The notes beneath the pieces were generated by a model. It ran no database searches. It was given only the letters and a program-made list of their open reading frames with translations, and was not told where the DNA came from. A DNA stretch of 34,334 bases from assembly GCA_003151425.1 (NCBI GenBank), contig PLXO01000152.1:5834-40167 (forward strand), given 5' to 3'. This document shows positions 22,924 to 30,723 of the stretch, one piece after another (positions within the stretch are counted from its first letter, which is position 1; each line of letters begins with the position of its first letter). The DNA is from Acetobacteraceae bacterium. Lineage in GTDB: Bacteria; Pseudomonadota; Alphaproteobacteria; Acetobacterales; Acetobacteraceae. Position numbers and translations under genes: made by a program.

Positions 22924-23841
22924 ATGAGCGTCACGCAGCAGGCACTTGCGGTTGGACGGGCGCTGGATCCCACCCGCTCGGCCCGACAACGCTGGTTCGG
23001 CGGGGTGCACGGCGCCGACTACGTCTGGGCGGCGGCCTTCGCCTTGCCCTACGTGGCCGTGTTCTTCGCGTTCGTTCTCTATCCGATTGCTTACGGGCTC
23101 TGGCTGGGCAGCGACCCGGAGCTCTACGCCCAGTTGTTTGCGGATCCCCGCTATTTCACCGCAGTCATCAACACGGTGATCTACGTCGGCGTCGGCGTGA
23201 ACCTGAAGATGGCCCTGGCCTTCCTGCTGTCGGGCTTCTTCATGCGCAAGCGCTGGTGGATCAAGGCCTTGCTGGTGATCTTCATCCTGCCTTGGGCGAC
23301 ACCGGCGCTGCCGGCCTACATGTCGATCCACTGGTTCATGAATGGCCAGTGGGGCATGTTGAACAACGTATTATGGATGCTGTTTGGCATCGACGGACCG
23401 GTTTACCTCAATTCGCACTGGTCGGGCCTGGCAGCGAATATCGGCGCCTATATCTGGAAGAACCTGCCGTTCTGGACGATCATCTTGCTGGCCGGAAGGA
23501 TGGCGGTCCCGCAGGAACTGTACGAAGCGGCCGACGTGGATGGTGCGACGGGCCTGCGCCGGTTTGCGCATGTAACGTTCCCACTGATGGCGAACCTGTA
23601 TTTCGTCTGCATCCTGCTCGATACCGTGTTTGCTCTCGGCGACTTCAACGCGACGTTCTTCGTCTCCGGCGGTGGGCCGGCGATGTCCACCGAGGTGCTG
23701 GCCACGCTCGGCATTCGCTACGCCTACACCGTGGCACTGCCGCGCCTCGGCGTGGCCGAGGTTATGACGGCGCTGCCGGTACTGATCCCGCTCGTCTACA
23801 TCCTGATGCGGAAACTTCGCATGTCGGAGGCGCAGCTATGA
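22924..23841 (+). CDS. ABC importer permease A1 (MalF/UgpA type)
   Basis: The 305-residue inner-membrane subunit has six predicted helices, beginning at about 38 (FALPYVAVFFAFVLYPIAYG). The EAA loop that docks the ATPase is ELYEAADVDGATGLRRFAHVTFP, near residue 200. It lies 16 bp after the binding protein, and its stop overlaps the next start as ATGA, so it belongs to the same operon. Its closest relative in the window is the permease at 24818-25735, which has the same length and aligns along most of its sequence (shared YVAVF, YGLW, DPRY, LLSG, AYIWK, EAA loop). The two arose by duplication of an A-B permease pair. Confidence 0.92.
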   Translation: MSVTQQALAVGRALDPTRSARQRWFGGVHGADYVWAAAFALPYVAVFFAFVLYPIAYGLWLGSDPELYAQLFADPRYFTAVINTVIYVGVGVNLKMALAFLLSGFFMRKRWWIKALLVIFILPWATPALPAYMSIHWFMNGQWGMLNNVLWMLFGIDGPVYLNSHWSGLAANIGAYIWKNLPFWTIILLAGRMAVPQELYEAADVDGATGLRRFAHVTFPLMANLYFVCILLDTVFALGDFNATFFVSGGGPAMSTEVLATLGIRYAYTVALPRLGVAEVMTALPVLIPLVYILMRKLRMSEAQL

Positions 23842-24785
23842 GTGTGACCTACGGCAGAACCGTCGCCACCGGCCCGGCCGGTGCCCGGGAGACAACGGCG
23901 GCCGCTGCGCGCGCGGTGCCTCGGCGCAAGTCACGGCTGCATTATCGGCTGCGACGCTACGGGATGGAAGCGATCGCGATGGTGTTCGGCCTGCTGATCG
24001 CTGTTTGGTCGATCACACCGATCTACAACATGTGGATGATCGCGCTCGAAAGCCATAACGGCGTCTTCAGTGGCTCGATCTGGCCGGAGCATCCGACGCT
24101 GCAAAGCTTCGTTGTCGTGGTGACCGAGGACTTTTGGTACCTGGCAAATTTCTGGCACCAGTTCGGCAACAGCTTCTACGTGGGCCTGATGGTGATGTTC
24201 CTGACGTTGCTCATCGGCTCGCTGGCCAGCTTCACAGTCGGTCGGTTGCGTTTACGCAACGGATGGATGCTGACCAACGCCGCGCTGATGACCTACGTCA
24301 TTCCGGCGTCGTTTCTTGCGATCCCGTTCTATCGCATCATGCAGATCTATGGGCTGTCGAACCACCTCTGGTCAGTGATCGCGGTGCTGGTGACGTTCGC
24401 CACGCCGTATGCGATCTTCATCTTCTCGCAATACGGCAAATCGATCCCGATGGAGCTTGACGAGTCGGCGAGGATCGATGGCGCGAACCCGTTGCAGATC
24501 TACCTGCGGATCTACCTGCCGCTGATGGCGCCGGCCTTGGTCGCCGTTGGCACTTATGCGCTGTTGCTGGCCTGGAACGAATACCTGTACAATTTCCTGT
24601 TGCTGTCCACACCGGAGAGCATGACCGTGGCGGTCGCGCTGGCGCAATTCCTCAACAGCGATGAGTCGCCGTGGAACTTCATGATGGCGACCGCGATCAT
24701 CTACGCGCTGCCGCCGATCATCCTTTACTACGGGTTCCGGCGTTACATGGCGGCGGGCCTGACCATGGGCGGCGTGAAAGGGTAG
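23838..24785 (+). CDS. ABC importer permease B1 (MalG type)
   Basis: This 315-residue partner of the preceding permease has a basic cytoplasmic N-terminus (1-40), then six helices. The periplasmic segment contains IYNMWMIALESH, and the EAA loop is MELDESARIDGANPLQIYLRIYLP. The ATG overlaps the preceding stop (ATGA), implying translational coupling and equal dosage. The C-terminus AAGLTMGGVKG is nearly the same as in the second B permease at 25732-26634 (VAGLTLGGVKG), which marks the duplication boundary. It is followed by a 32-bp gap before the second A permease. Confidence 0.92.
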   Translation: MSVTYGRTVATGPAGARETTAAAARAVPRRKSRLHYRLRRYGMEAIAMVFGLLIAVWSITPIYNMWMIALESHNGVFSGSIWPEHPTLQSFVVVVTEDFWYLANFWHQFGNSFYVGLMVMFLTLLIGSLASFTVGRLRLRNGWMLTNAALMTYVIPASFLAIPFYRIMQIYGLSNHLWSVIAVLVTFATPYAIFIFSQYGKSIPMELDESARIDGANPLQIYLRIYLPLMAPALVAVGTYALLLAWNEYLYNFLLLSTPESMTVAVALAQFLNSDESPWNFMMATAIIYALPPIILYYGFRRYMAAGLTMGGVKG

Positions 24786-24817
24786 GCGCGTCCGCCGGGG
24801 CTGCGCGGGCTGGGACC

Positions 24818-25735
24818 ATGGGCAGCACGCAGCAGACCTTCGCGCTGGATAGGCCCATGGCGGTCACCCGGGCCCGGCGTCCGCCGTGGCGCTTCCGGCT
24901 GCAAGGATCGGACACCACCTGGGCAATCGCATTCATCGTGCCGTACGTGGCGGTATTTGCCGCCTTCGTCATTTATCCCGTTGTATACGGGCTTTGGATG
25001 GGCCGCGATCCGGCGCTCTACGGCCTGCTGTTCACCGATCCGCGCTATCTGACCACGGCAGTCAATACGCTGCTGTTCGTCGTCATTGGCGTGAACGTGA
25101 AGATGTTCCTGGCCTTTCTGCTATCCGGCTACTTCATGAACCGGAGCTGGTGGATCAGGACGCTGCTCGCGCTCTACCTGATACCTTGGGCGTTGCCGGC
25201 GCTGGTCGTCTTCACCTCGATTCATTTCATGCTCGTCACTCAATGGGGCCTGCTCGACAGCCTGTGGCGCGCCGTCACCGGCCAGGACGGACCGCTGTTC
25301 TTGACCCACGAATGGATCGCGATGGGCGCGAACATCGTTGCCTACATTTGGAAATGGATGCCGTTCTGGACCCTGATCTTCCTCGCCGCCCGGATGGCGA
25401 TCCCGCAGGACATCTATGAGGCAGCCGAGATCGATGGTGCGACGGGCTACAAACGTTTGATCTACGTCACGTTCCCCTTGCTGGCCAACGTCTATCTCAT
25501 CTGCACCTTGCTTTCCACGGTCTGGACGCTTGGCGACTTTCCGACGGTGTATTTCGTGTCCAGCGGCGCGCCGGCAAGACTGACCGATGTGCTGGCCACC
25601 TACGGCTTCCGCGAGGCCTTCGATTTCGGCTACCCGAACCTGGGTGTCGCGGCGGTGATGTCGGCGCTGCCCGTGATGATACCGCTGATCATCCTGCTGA
25701 TGCGGCGCGTGCGGGTGACAGGAGTGCAACTATGA
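24818..25735 (+). CDS. ABC importer permease A2 (MalF/UgpA type), duplicate of A1
   Basis: This 305-residue six-helix subunit is paralogous to the permease at 22924-23841. The EAA loop is DIYEAAEIDGATGYKRLIYVTFP. Divergence is greatest in the first 35 residues and in the periplasmic loop around residue 150 (VTGQDGPLFLTHEW versus FGIDGPVYLNSHW). The latter could change contacts with the binding protein or substrate. ATG 24818 has no strong ribosome site, only GGGCTGGGA. Its stop overlaps the next gene as ATGA. No second binding protein separates the two pairs, so either the one binding protein serves both or a distant one is used. Confidence 0.9.
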   Translation: MGSTQQTFALDRPMAVTRARRPPWRFRLQGSDTTWAIAFIVPYVAVFAAFVIYPVVYGLWMGRDPALYGLLFTDPRYLTTAVNTLLFVVIGVNVKMFLAFLLSGYFMNRSWWIRTLLALYLIPWALPALVVFTSIHFMLVTQWGLLDSLWRAVTGQDGPLFLTHEWIAMGANIVAYIWKWMPFWTLIFLAARMAIPQDIYEAAEIDGATGYKRLIYVTFPLLANVYLICTLLSTVWTLGDFPTVYFVSSGAPARLTDVLATYGFREAFDFGYPNLGVAAVMSALPVMIPLIILLMRRVRVTGVQL

Positions 25736-26634
25736 GCATCGCACTGACCCCCGCGCAAACGGCGTTGCGTCCGCGCCTCCGCAAACGGCGCCGGTGGACG
25801 AAGGCGGCGGGGACGAAGGCGGCGGGTGCGATTCTTGGCGTCGGGTTGCTGATCTGGACGTTGCTGCCGGTCTACAACATGCTGCTGATGGCGCTCGATG
25901 ACGACGCCGACGAGTTCACCGGCAGCATCTGGCCGCCGGATCCTAATTTCGACAGTTTCCGTTCCGTCTGGACGGAAGACTATTGGCTGATGGACCATTT
26001 CTGGCACCAGTTCGCCAACAGCATCTACCTGGGCTTAGCGACGATGGTGCTGACCGTGCTGATCGGTTCGCTCACCAGCTTTTCGTTGGGCCGGATGCGC
26101 CTGCGCAAGGGGTGGATCGTCACCGACTTTGCGCTGCTGACCTATGTGTTGCCCACCGCGTTCCTGGTCATTCCGTTCGTACACATCATGCACCAATACG
26201 GCATGTCGGACAGCCTCTGGGCGGTCATCGCGGCGATGGTGACGTTTGCCACGCCATACGCTATTCTGATCCTGCATCAATATGGCAAGCTGATCCCGAT
26301 GGAACTGGACGAGTCAGCGAAGATCGACGGCGCGTCACCGCTGCAGGTGTATCTGCGCATCTACCTGCCGCTGATGACACCCGCGCTGGTCGCAGTCGGC
26401 GTCTACGCGCTGCTGCTCGCGTGGAACGAATACATCTACCAATACTTGCTGCTGTCATCGACCTCGAATATGACAGTGGCAGTGGCAATCAACCAGTTCT
26501 TCGACAGCGACGAAGCGCCGTGGAACTACATGATGGCGATCGCCATAATCTACTCGCTGCCGCCGATCGCGATCTACTTCGCGCTCCGCCGCTTCATGGT
26601 GGCGGGCCTGACCCTGGGGGGCGTGAAGGGATAG
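25732..26634 (+). CDS. ABC importer permease B2 (MalG type), duplicate of B1
   Basis: The 300-residue six-helix subunit carries the EAA loop MELDESAKIDGASPLQVYLRIYLP, almost identical to B1. The cytoplasmic N-terminus includes an in-frame duplication of 15 bp (25798-25812 and 25813-25827, encoding TKAAG twice) that B1 lacks. The start overlaps the A2 stop as ATGA. No ABC ATP-binding subunit follows; the next gene is a TonB-family protein 5 bp downstream. The ATPase must be encoded elsewhere, as occurs when a shared MsmK/UgpC-type ATPase energises several importers. Confidence 0.92.
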   Translation: MSIALTPAQTALRPRLRKRRRWTKAAGTKAAGAILGVGLLIWTLLPVYNMLLMALDDDADEFTGSIWPPDPNFDSFRSVWTEDYWLMDHFWHQFANSIYLGLATMVLTVLIGSLTSFSLGRMRLRKGWIVTDFALLTYVLPTAFLVIPFVHIMHQYGMSDSLWAVIAAMVTFATPYAILILHQYGKLIPMELDESAKIDGASPLQVYLRIYLPLMTPALVAVGVYALLLAWNEYIYQYLLLSSTSNMTVAVAINQFFDSDEAPWNYMMAIAIIYSLPPIAIYFALRRFMVAGLTLGGVKG

Positions 26635-26638
26635 GCCG

Positions 26639-27775
26639 GTGGTGGGCTCGCTCAGCGACGAACGTGGCGATCGCGCTGCACTGAAACCCAGGCGGGCACC
26701 GATCCGGAACTGGCACGCAGCCTTTGCTGGGCGGATCGACGGCATCGCCTGGCAGTCGGAGCGTGCAGCAGTTCTCATTTTGGCGGAGCGTGCGACCGAG
26801 ACGTCGGGCGTCGGCCCGATAACGGTCGACCGGCACCGGTTCTCGCACGATCGCGCGGCAGCCTCGCCCGCCGCGCCGATCACTCTGTCACTCCTGGCGC
26901 ACGCTGCGACCGTGCTGGCATTCATGCTGCTCGTGCCGAGCCGCGCGGAGCTTCGGGATATCGCGAGTGCAGCGCCTGTCACGATGCTGTTCGAGCCGGC
27001 ACCGGCGGCGCTGCCATCGGCGACACTGCCGTCGGATTCTCTGTCTTCGGTGGCGCCGCCATCCGCGGCCGAAATCGTGCCCCCGGCACCGCACGACCTT
27101 GTCCCCGAGCACACGGAACCGAGCCATCCGGAGACGCCGACTGAACCACCATCGCCGCCCGTTGCCCAATCGTCCGTGACGCCCGCACCAACCCCGCCGG
27201 TGCCACCTGCCCCTGCGCCGGTCGCGTCCCCTGCCCCTGCGCCCTCCCCTGCCCCGCTTCTGCCAGCCGGGCCGGCGCCGGTCACGCAGCACGTTCCCGA
27301 AGCGCCCGCCCCTTCGCTACCAACGCCGACACCGTTGCGACCAACGCCGCCAGCTCAGCGCCAAGCCGTCGTACGTCCTCGCGGTGCCCCCGCCCGGCCG
27401 CTCGCCAGCCTCACGCCGCCGGCCTCACCCGCACCGGCGGGGACGCCGTCGGCCTCAGTTGAATCTGCCCCCGCCGCCGCGAGCGCTCCGCTTGTGCCGC
27501 CGCGACCCGTCGCCGGCATGGAAAGCAATCGCGCACCAACTTACCCCGCCATTGCCCTGCGCCGCGGCGAGCAGGGACGCGTGATGCTGCGCGTCAGCGT
27601 GTCCGCGGATGGCGCGCCGCTGGAGGTGGACGTGGCGCAGACGAGTGGCTTTCCGAGCCTCGACTCGGCCGCGCTGTCGGCCGTGCGCCAGTGGCGATTC
27701 GTTCCGGCAACACAGGCTGGGCGTCCGGTTGCGGCGATCGCTGATGTCCCGGTCCGGTTCCGGATCGACAACTGA
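26639..27775 (+). CDS. TonB-family energy-transducing protein
   Basis: The 378-residue protein has one membrane helix (about 80-99, PITLSLLAHAATVLAFMLLV) and a long Pro/Ala/Ser-rich periplasm-spanning region (about 115-290). The C-terminal TonB domain (about 293-378) contains YPAIALRRGEQGRVMLRVSV, LDSAALSAVRQWRFVPA and VPVRFRIDN. It would couple proton-motive force to outer-membrane receptors. The start is doubtful. No ATG precedes the helix. GTG 26639 has an AAGGGA site 7 nt upstream and lies 5 bp after the permease stop, but the resulting 79-residue N-terminal extension is unusual and overlaps a MITE-end-like string (26765-26784). TTG 26780 is an alternative. No exbB, exbD or receptor gene is present. 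Confidence 0.85.
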   Translation: MVGSLSDERGDRAALKPRRAPIRNWHAAFAGRIDGIAWQSERAAVLILAERATETSGVGPITVDRHRFSHDRAAASPAAPITLSLLAHAATVLAFMLLVPSRAELRDIASAAPVTMLFEPAPAALPSATLPSDSLSSVAPPSAAEIVPPAPHDLVPEHTEPSHPETPTEPPSPPVAQSSVTPAPTPPVPPAPAPVASPAPAPSPAPLLPAGPAPVTQHVPEAPAPSLPTPTPLRPTPPAQRQAVVRPRGAPARPLASLTPPASPAPAGTPSASVESAPAAASAPLVPPRPVAGMESNRAPTYPAIALRRGEQGRVMLRVSVSADGAPLEVDVAQTSGFPSLDSAALSAVRQWRFVPATQAGRPVAAIADVPVRFRIDN

Positions 27776-27815
27776 GGCCGCGCGCGCTCTGCCCGTCGGC
27801 GCACCACAAGACTTT

Positions 27816-27846
27816 TACCAACGGTCGCACTTTATGACCGTTGGTA
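27816..27846. other. Perfect 11 bp inverted repeat between converging genes
   Basis: TACCAACGGTC (27816-27826) and GACCGTTGGTA (27836-27846) enclose a 9-nt loop. It lies 40 bp after the TonB stop and 25 bp before the converging aldolase stop. Neither strand has a T-tract after the stem, so a classic terminator is unlikely. The palindrome also resembles a dimeric regulator site in form, but its position between two 3' ends argues for an RNA hairpin. Confidence 0.6.
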
Positions 27847-27871
27847 TGCAAGCGCGGACGGGGCGCCGGCC

Positions 27872-28648
27872 TCAGTTCTTGTAGTCGGGCTCGGTCTTGT
27901 CGAGCATCCGCTTCAGTGCGTCGAAGTGCCAGTCGTACGGCTTGCGCCCGCCATAGGTCTCGCCCTTGCGATAGCAGGCCCAGGTGTCCTGGATGACGTT
28001 CTCCGGCAGGGTCTTCAGCTTCCGGCCGGTCCACATCGCGTAGAGCTGCACCTGCGCCACGCGCTCGGTGTAGTACAGCAGGTCATACGCCTTGGCGACC
28101 GAACTCGCGACGATGCCAACGCCGTGGTTGGCCATCATCAGCACTTCCTTGTCGCCGATCAGTCCGGCGAGGCGCTCGCCCTCCTCCGGCTCCATAGCGG
28201 GGCCGGCATAGGTGTCGTCGTAGACCGTGTGCATCATGATGCCGAGCTCGGTCTGGCCGATCGGCAGGATGCTTTGGTCCTCCAGCCGCGCCAGCGCGCT
28301 GCCGAAGGGCTGGTGGGTGTGCAGCACGCAGGCGCCGTGTTCCACCAGCCGGTGGATCGGCGCGTGGATGCAGTAGGCGGAACGTTCGATCAAGCCCTCG
28401 CCGGCGAGCAGGGTGCCGTCGTAGCCGACTTCCATCAGGCAGCTTGCGGTCACCTCGGACCAGTGCAGGCCGAACGGGATCTGGTAGTAGCGGTCGTTGT
28501 GCCCCGGCACGCGCAGGGTAAAGTGATTGAAGATGCCCTCGTGGAAGCCGTGCTGCACCGCCAGGCGATGCGCGGCCGCCAGATCGACACGCGCCTGCCA
28601 TTGCGCGACTTCGACCTCTGTGGTGGTTCCGATTGACTCCAACGGCAT
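27872..28648 (-). CDS. Class II aldolase/adducin-family protein
   Basis: The 258-residue cytoplasmic enzyme has the class II aldolase fold. Metal-binding candidates are His110 and His112 in CVLHTHQPFGSALA and His175 in MMANHGVGIV. Other family marks are the N-terminal HEGIFNHFTLRVPG (36-49) and a C-terminal helical tail. Members cleave or epimerise sugar phosphates or act as decarboxylases and adducin-like proteins; the substrate cannot be read from the sequence. ATG 28648 is chosen because AGGAGGGA lies 4 nt upstream; the longer frame from 28687 adds 13 unsupported residues. It is a single gene converging with TonB. Confidence 0.88.
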   Translation of the reverse strand: MPLESIGTTTEVEVAQWQARVDLAAAHRLAVQHGFHEGIFNHFTLRVPGHNDRYYQIPFGLHWSEVTASCLMEVGYDGTLLAGEGLIERSAYCIHAPIHRLVEHGACVLHTHQPFGSALARLEDQSILPIGQTELGIMMHTVYDDTYAGPAMEPEEGERLAGLIGDKEVLMMANHGVGIVASSVAKAYDLLYYTERVAQVQLYAMWTGRKLKTLPENVIQDTWACYRKGETYGGRKPYDWHFDALKRMLDKTEPDYKN

Positions 28649-29124
28649 CTGTCCCTCCTGCCCGACACGGATTTCGCATTGCAGCATGGCGCGGGTTGGG
28701 GGATGGCGTCAATCCCGAATTGGCGGGAAACGGCCAATTTGGCCGGATGGCCATGCGGGAAGCGCAGTGTCTTGGCGAGACAGCGGGTCGGCCCGGGCAC
28801 TCTCCTGGTGCACCGGGGCGCTCGATCTATGGCAAGCCAAGGCTCACCACAGAGGCACAGAGACACCGAGAAGGCAGTCGATGTGTTTCGCGCGAAGCGC
28901 AATGATGTTTCCCTGTCTCTGTGCCTCTGTGGTGAACCTTGGCTGTTCTGCGGGCCAAGCGAGGTTCGGGCCAATTGCCATGACCGCGCTGCACGACCAA
29001 ACCTACCGTCGGATTAAGCCTCCGTCATGCGCGCGCCAATCGCCGCCGCCTGCTTGCAATGCCCGCCGGTTCCGCTATTCCGGCCGGCCAGTCGATTCCA
29101 GCGGATGAACGAGGGAGGCAACGT
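28649..29124. other. 476 bp intergenic segment between divergent genes
   Basis: It contains a small palindrome (GGCCAA-T-TTGGCC, 28732-28744) about 90 bp upstream of the aldolase start, which could be an operator. It also contains the long CACAGAG palindrome (28835-28944) and the ribosome site GGGAGG (29113-29118) for the ATPase gene. Promoters for the two divergent genes must lie here but were not identified with confidence. Confidence 0.5.
28835..28944. repeat. Palindromic 'CACAGAGGCACAGA' element, copy 2
   Basis: Inverted arms of 31 bp with one mismatch (28835-28865 and 28914-28944) surround a 48-bp centre containing TTTCGCGCGAAGCGCAATGATGT. The arms share the CACCACAGAGGCACAGA core with copy 1 (4458-4537), and both centres share CGCGCGAAGCGC followed by GATGT. 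Copy 2 has longer arms. A central CGCG palindrome gives a secondary hairpin. Confidence 0.85.
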
Positions 29125-29985
29125 GTGACCGACGGCCCGACCACCGCGGCGCTGATCGAGATCGAGCATCTGACCAAGCGCTTCGGTCACTTCACCGCGG
29201 TGGACGACGTGACGTTCAGCGTCGCGCGCGGCGAGGTGCTGGGGTTTCTCGGCCCGAACGGCGCCGGCAAGTCGACCACCATGCGCATGCTGGCGGGGTT
29301 CATGCCGCCCTCGACCGGCACCGCGCGGATCTGCGGCCATGATGTGCAGACCGACGGCATCGTTGCCCGCCGGATGCTCGGCTTCCTGCCCGAGGGCGCG
29401 CCGACCTATCCCGACATGTCCGCGGAGGGCTTCCTGCGTTTCGTCGCCAAGGTGCGCGGCTATCGCGGGCGCGAGCTGGAAGAGCGCGTGGCCAAGGTGG
29501 TCGCGCTGACGCATCTCGATCCGGTCCTGGCGCAACCGATCGAGACGCTGTCCAAGGGCTTCAAGCGCCGCGTCGGCCTGGCGCAGGCGCTGCTGCACGA
29601 CCCGCCGGTGCTGGTGCTGGACGAGCCGACCGACGGCCTCGATCCCAACCAGAAGCGCGAGGTGCGGGCGCTGATCGTGGAGATGCGCCAGCACAAGGCG
29701 ATCGTCATCTCCACGCACATCCTGGAGGAGGTGGACGCGGTGTGCACGCGCGCGATCATCATCGCCGCGGGGCGGGTGGTGGCGGACGAGACGCCCGCGG
29801 CGCTGCAGGCGCGCCATCCATCCGGCCGGCTGGAGGATGTATTCCACCAACTGACGCTGGATGAGGCGCTCGGGGATCAGGCGCCCCATGATCAGGCGCC
29901 CGGGGATCAGGCGCCCGGGGATCAGGCACCGGGCGAACCGCCCAGCGGGCAACCGCCCACCGGGAAACAGAAGGAAGCCGCCTGA
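29125..29985 (+). CDS. ABC transporter ATPase, GldA-like
   Basis: The 286-residue ATP-binding subunit has Walker A GPNGAGKST (43-51), a Q-loop region in which GFLPEG stands in the usual place, signature LSKGF (142-146, in place of LSGGQ), Walker B VLVLDEP (162-168) and the switch His in STHILEEVD. This variant pattern is typical of GldA/NatA-type ABC-2 ATPases. The start is GTG 29125 with GGGAGG 6 nt upstream; a longer ATG frame from 29059 lacks support. The C-terminus carries six 15-bp repeats encoding DQAPH, DQAPG (three times), EPPSG and QPPTG, an appended low-complexity tail absent from standard family members. The permease starts 2 bp after the stop. Confidence 0.92.
   Translation: MTDGPTTAALIEIEHLTKRFGHFTAVDDVTFSVARGEVLGFLGPNGAGKSTTMRMLAGFMPPSTGTARICGHDVQTDGIVARRMLGFLPEGAPTYPDMSAEGFLRFVAKVRGYRGRELEERVAKVVALTHLDPVLAQPIETLSKGFKRRVGLAQALLHDPPVLVLDEPTDGLDPNQKREVRALIVEMRQHKAIVISTHILEEVDAVCTRAIIIAAGRVVADETPAALQARHPSGRLEDVFHQLTLDEALGDQAPHDQAPGDQAPGDQAPGEPPSGQPPTGKQKEAA
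29875..29964 (+). repeat. Six in-frame 15 bp repeats at the ATPase C-terminus
   Basis: Units start at 29875, 29890, 29905, 29920, 29935 and 29950. The core is GATCAGGCGCCCGGG (DQAPG), degenerating to EPPSG and QPPTG. The array ends 21 bp before the stop. Frame is preserved by the 15-bp length. Confidence 0.9.
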
Positions 29986-29987
29986 GC

Positions 29988-30719
29988 ATGCGCACCACGT
30001 TCATCGTCGCGCGCCGCGAGCTGGGCGGCTATTTCGCCACGCCGGTCGCCAGCGTGTTCATCGTCATCTTCCTGGTGTTGCAGGGTGCGCTGACGTTCAA
30101 CCTGGGCAACTTCTTCGGCCGCGGGCTGGCGGACCTCAACCCGTTCTTCACCTTCATTCCGTGGGTGTTCCTGTTGCTGGTCCCCGCGATCACCATGCGG
30201 CTGTGGGCGGAGGAACGCCGGCTCGGCACGATCGAGCTGCTGCTGTCGTTGCCGATCACCAACGCGCAGGCGGTGCTGGGAAAATTCCTGGCCGCCTGGG
30301 CGTTCTGCGCCATCGCGCTGGCGCTGACGTTTCCCTTCGTCATCACCGTCAACATCCTGGGCAACCCCGACAACGGCGTAATCGCCTCGGGCTATGTCGG
30401 CGCGCTGCTGATCGCAGGCGCCTTCCTGTCGGTGGGCGCGGCGCTGTCGGCGGCGACGAAGAACCAGGTGATCGCCTTCGTGCTCGGCCTCGCGGTGTGC
30501 TTCCTGTTCGCCATGGCGTCGTATTCGGTGGTGACCGACTTCCTCAGCCAGAACATTCCGACCCTGGCGGCGATCGCGCGCCGGCTGGCGGTGATCGACC
30601 GGTTCCAGGACTTCACCCGCGGCGTGGTCAGCGCGCGCGATCTGGTGTTCTTCGCCTCGTTCATCGTGTTCTGGCTGTTCGTCAACACGGTGATCGTCGA
30701 GCGGACGAAGGCGGACTAA
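29988..30719 (+). CDS. ABC-2 type permease, GldF-like
   Basis: The 243-residue inner-membrane protein has six predicted helices, including ASVFIVIFLVLQGAL, FIPWVFLLLVPAITMRLWAEE, AAWAFCAIALALTFPFVITV and FFASFIVFWLFVNTVIV. The segment RLWAEERRLGTIELLLSLPIT is the conserved cytoplasmic coupling region of GldF/NosY-like permeases. It follows the ATPase by 2 bp and precedes the GldG-like gene by 4 bp, so the three form one transporter. In Bacteroidetes GldA/F/G support gliding. This window shows no gliding adhesins, and in proteobacteria the role is unknown. An envelope function is inferred. Confidence 0.9.
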   Translation: MRTTFIVARRELGGYFATPVASVFIVIFLVLQGALTFNLGNFFGRGLADLNPFFTFIPWVFLLLVPAITMRLWAEERRLGTIELLLSLPITNAQAVLGKFLAAWAFCAIALALTFPFVITVNILGNPDNGVIASGYVGALLIAGAFLSVGAALSAATKNQVIAFVLGLAVCFLFAMASYSVVTDFLSQNIPTLAAIARRLAVIDRFQDFTRGVVSARDLVFFASFIVFWLFVNTVIVERTKAD

Positions 30720-30723
30720 AACG

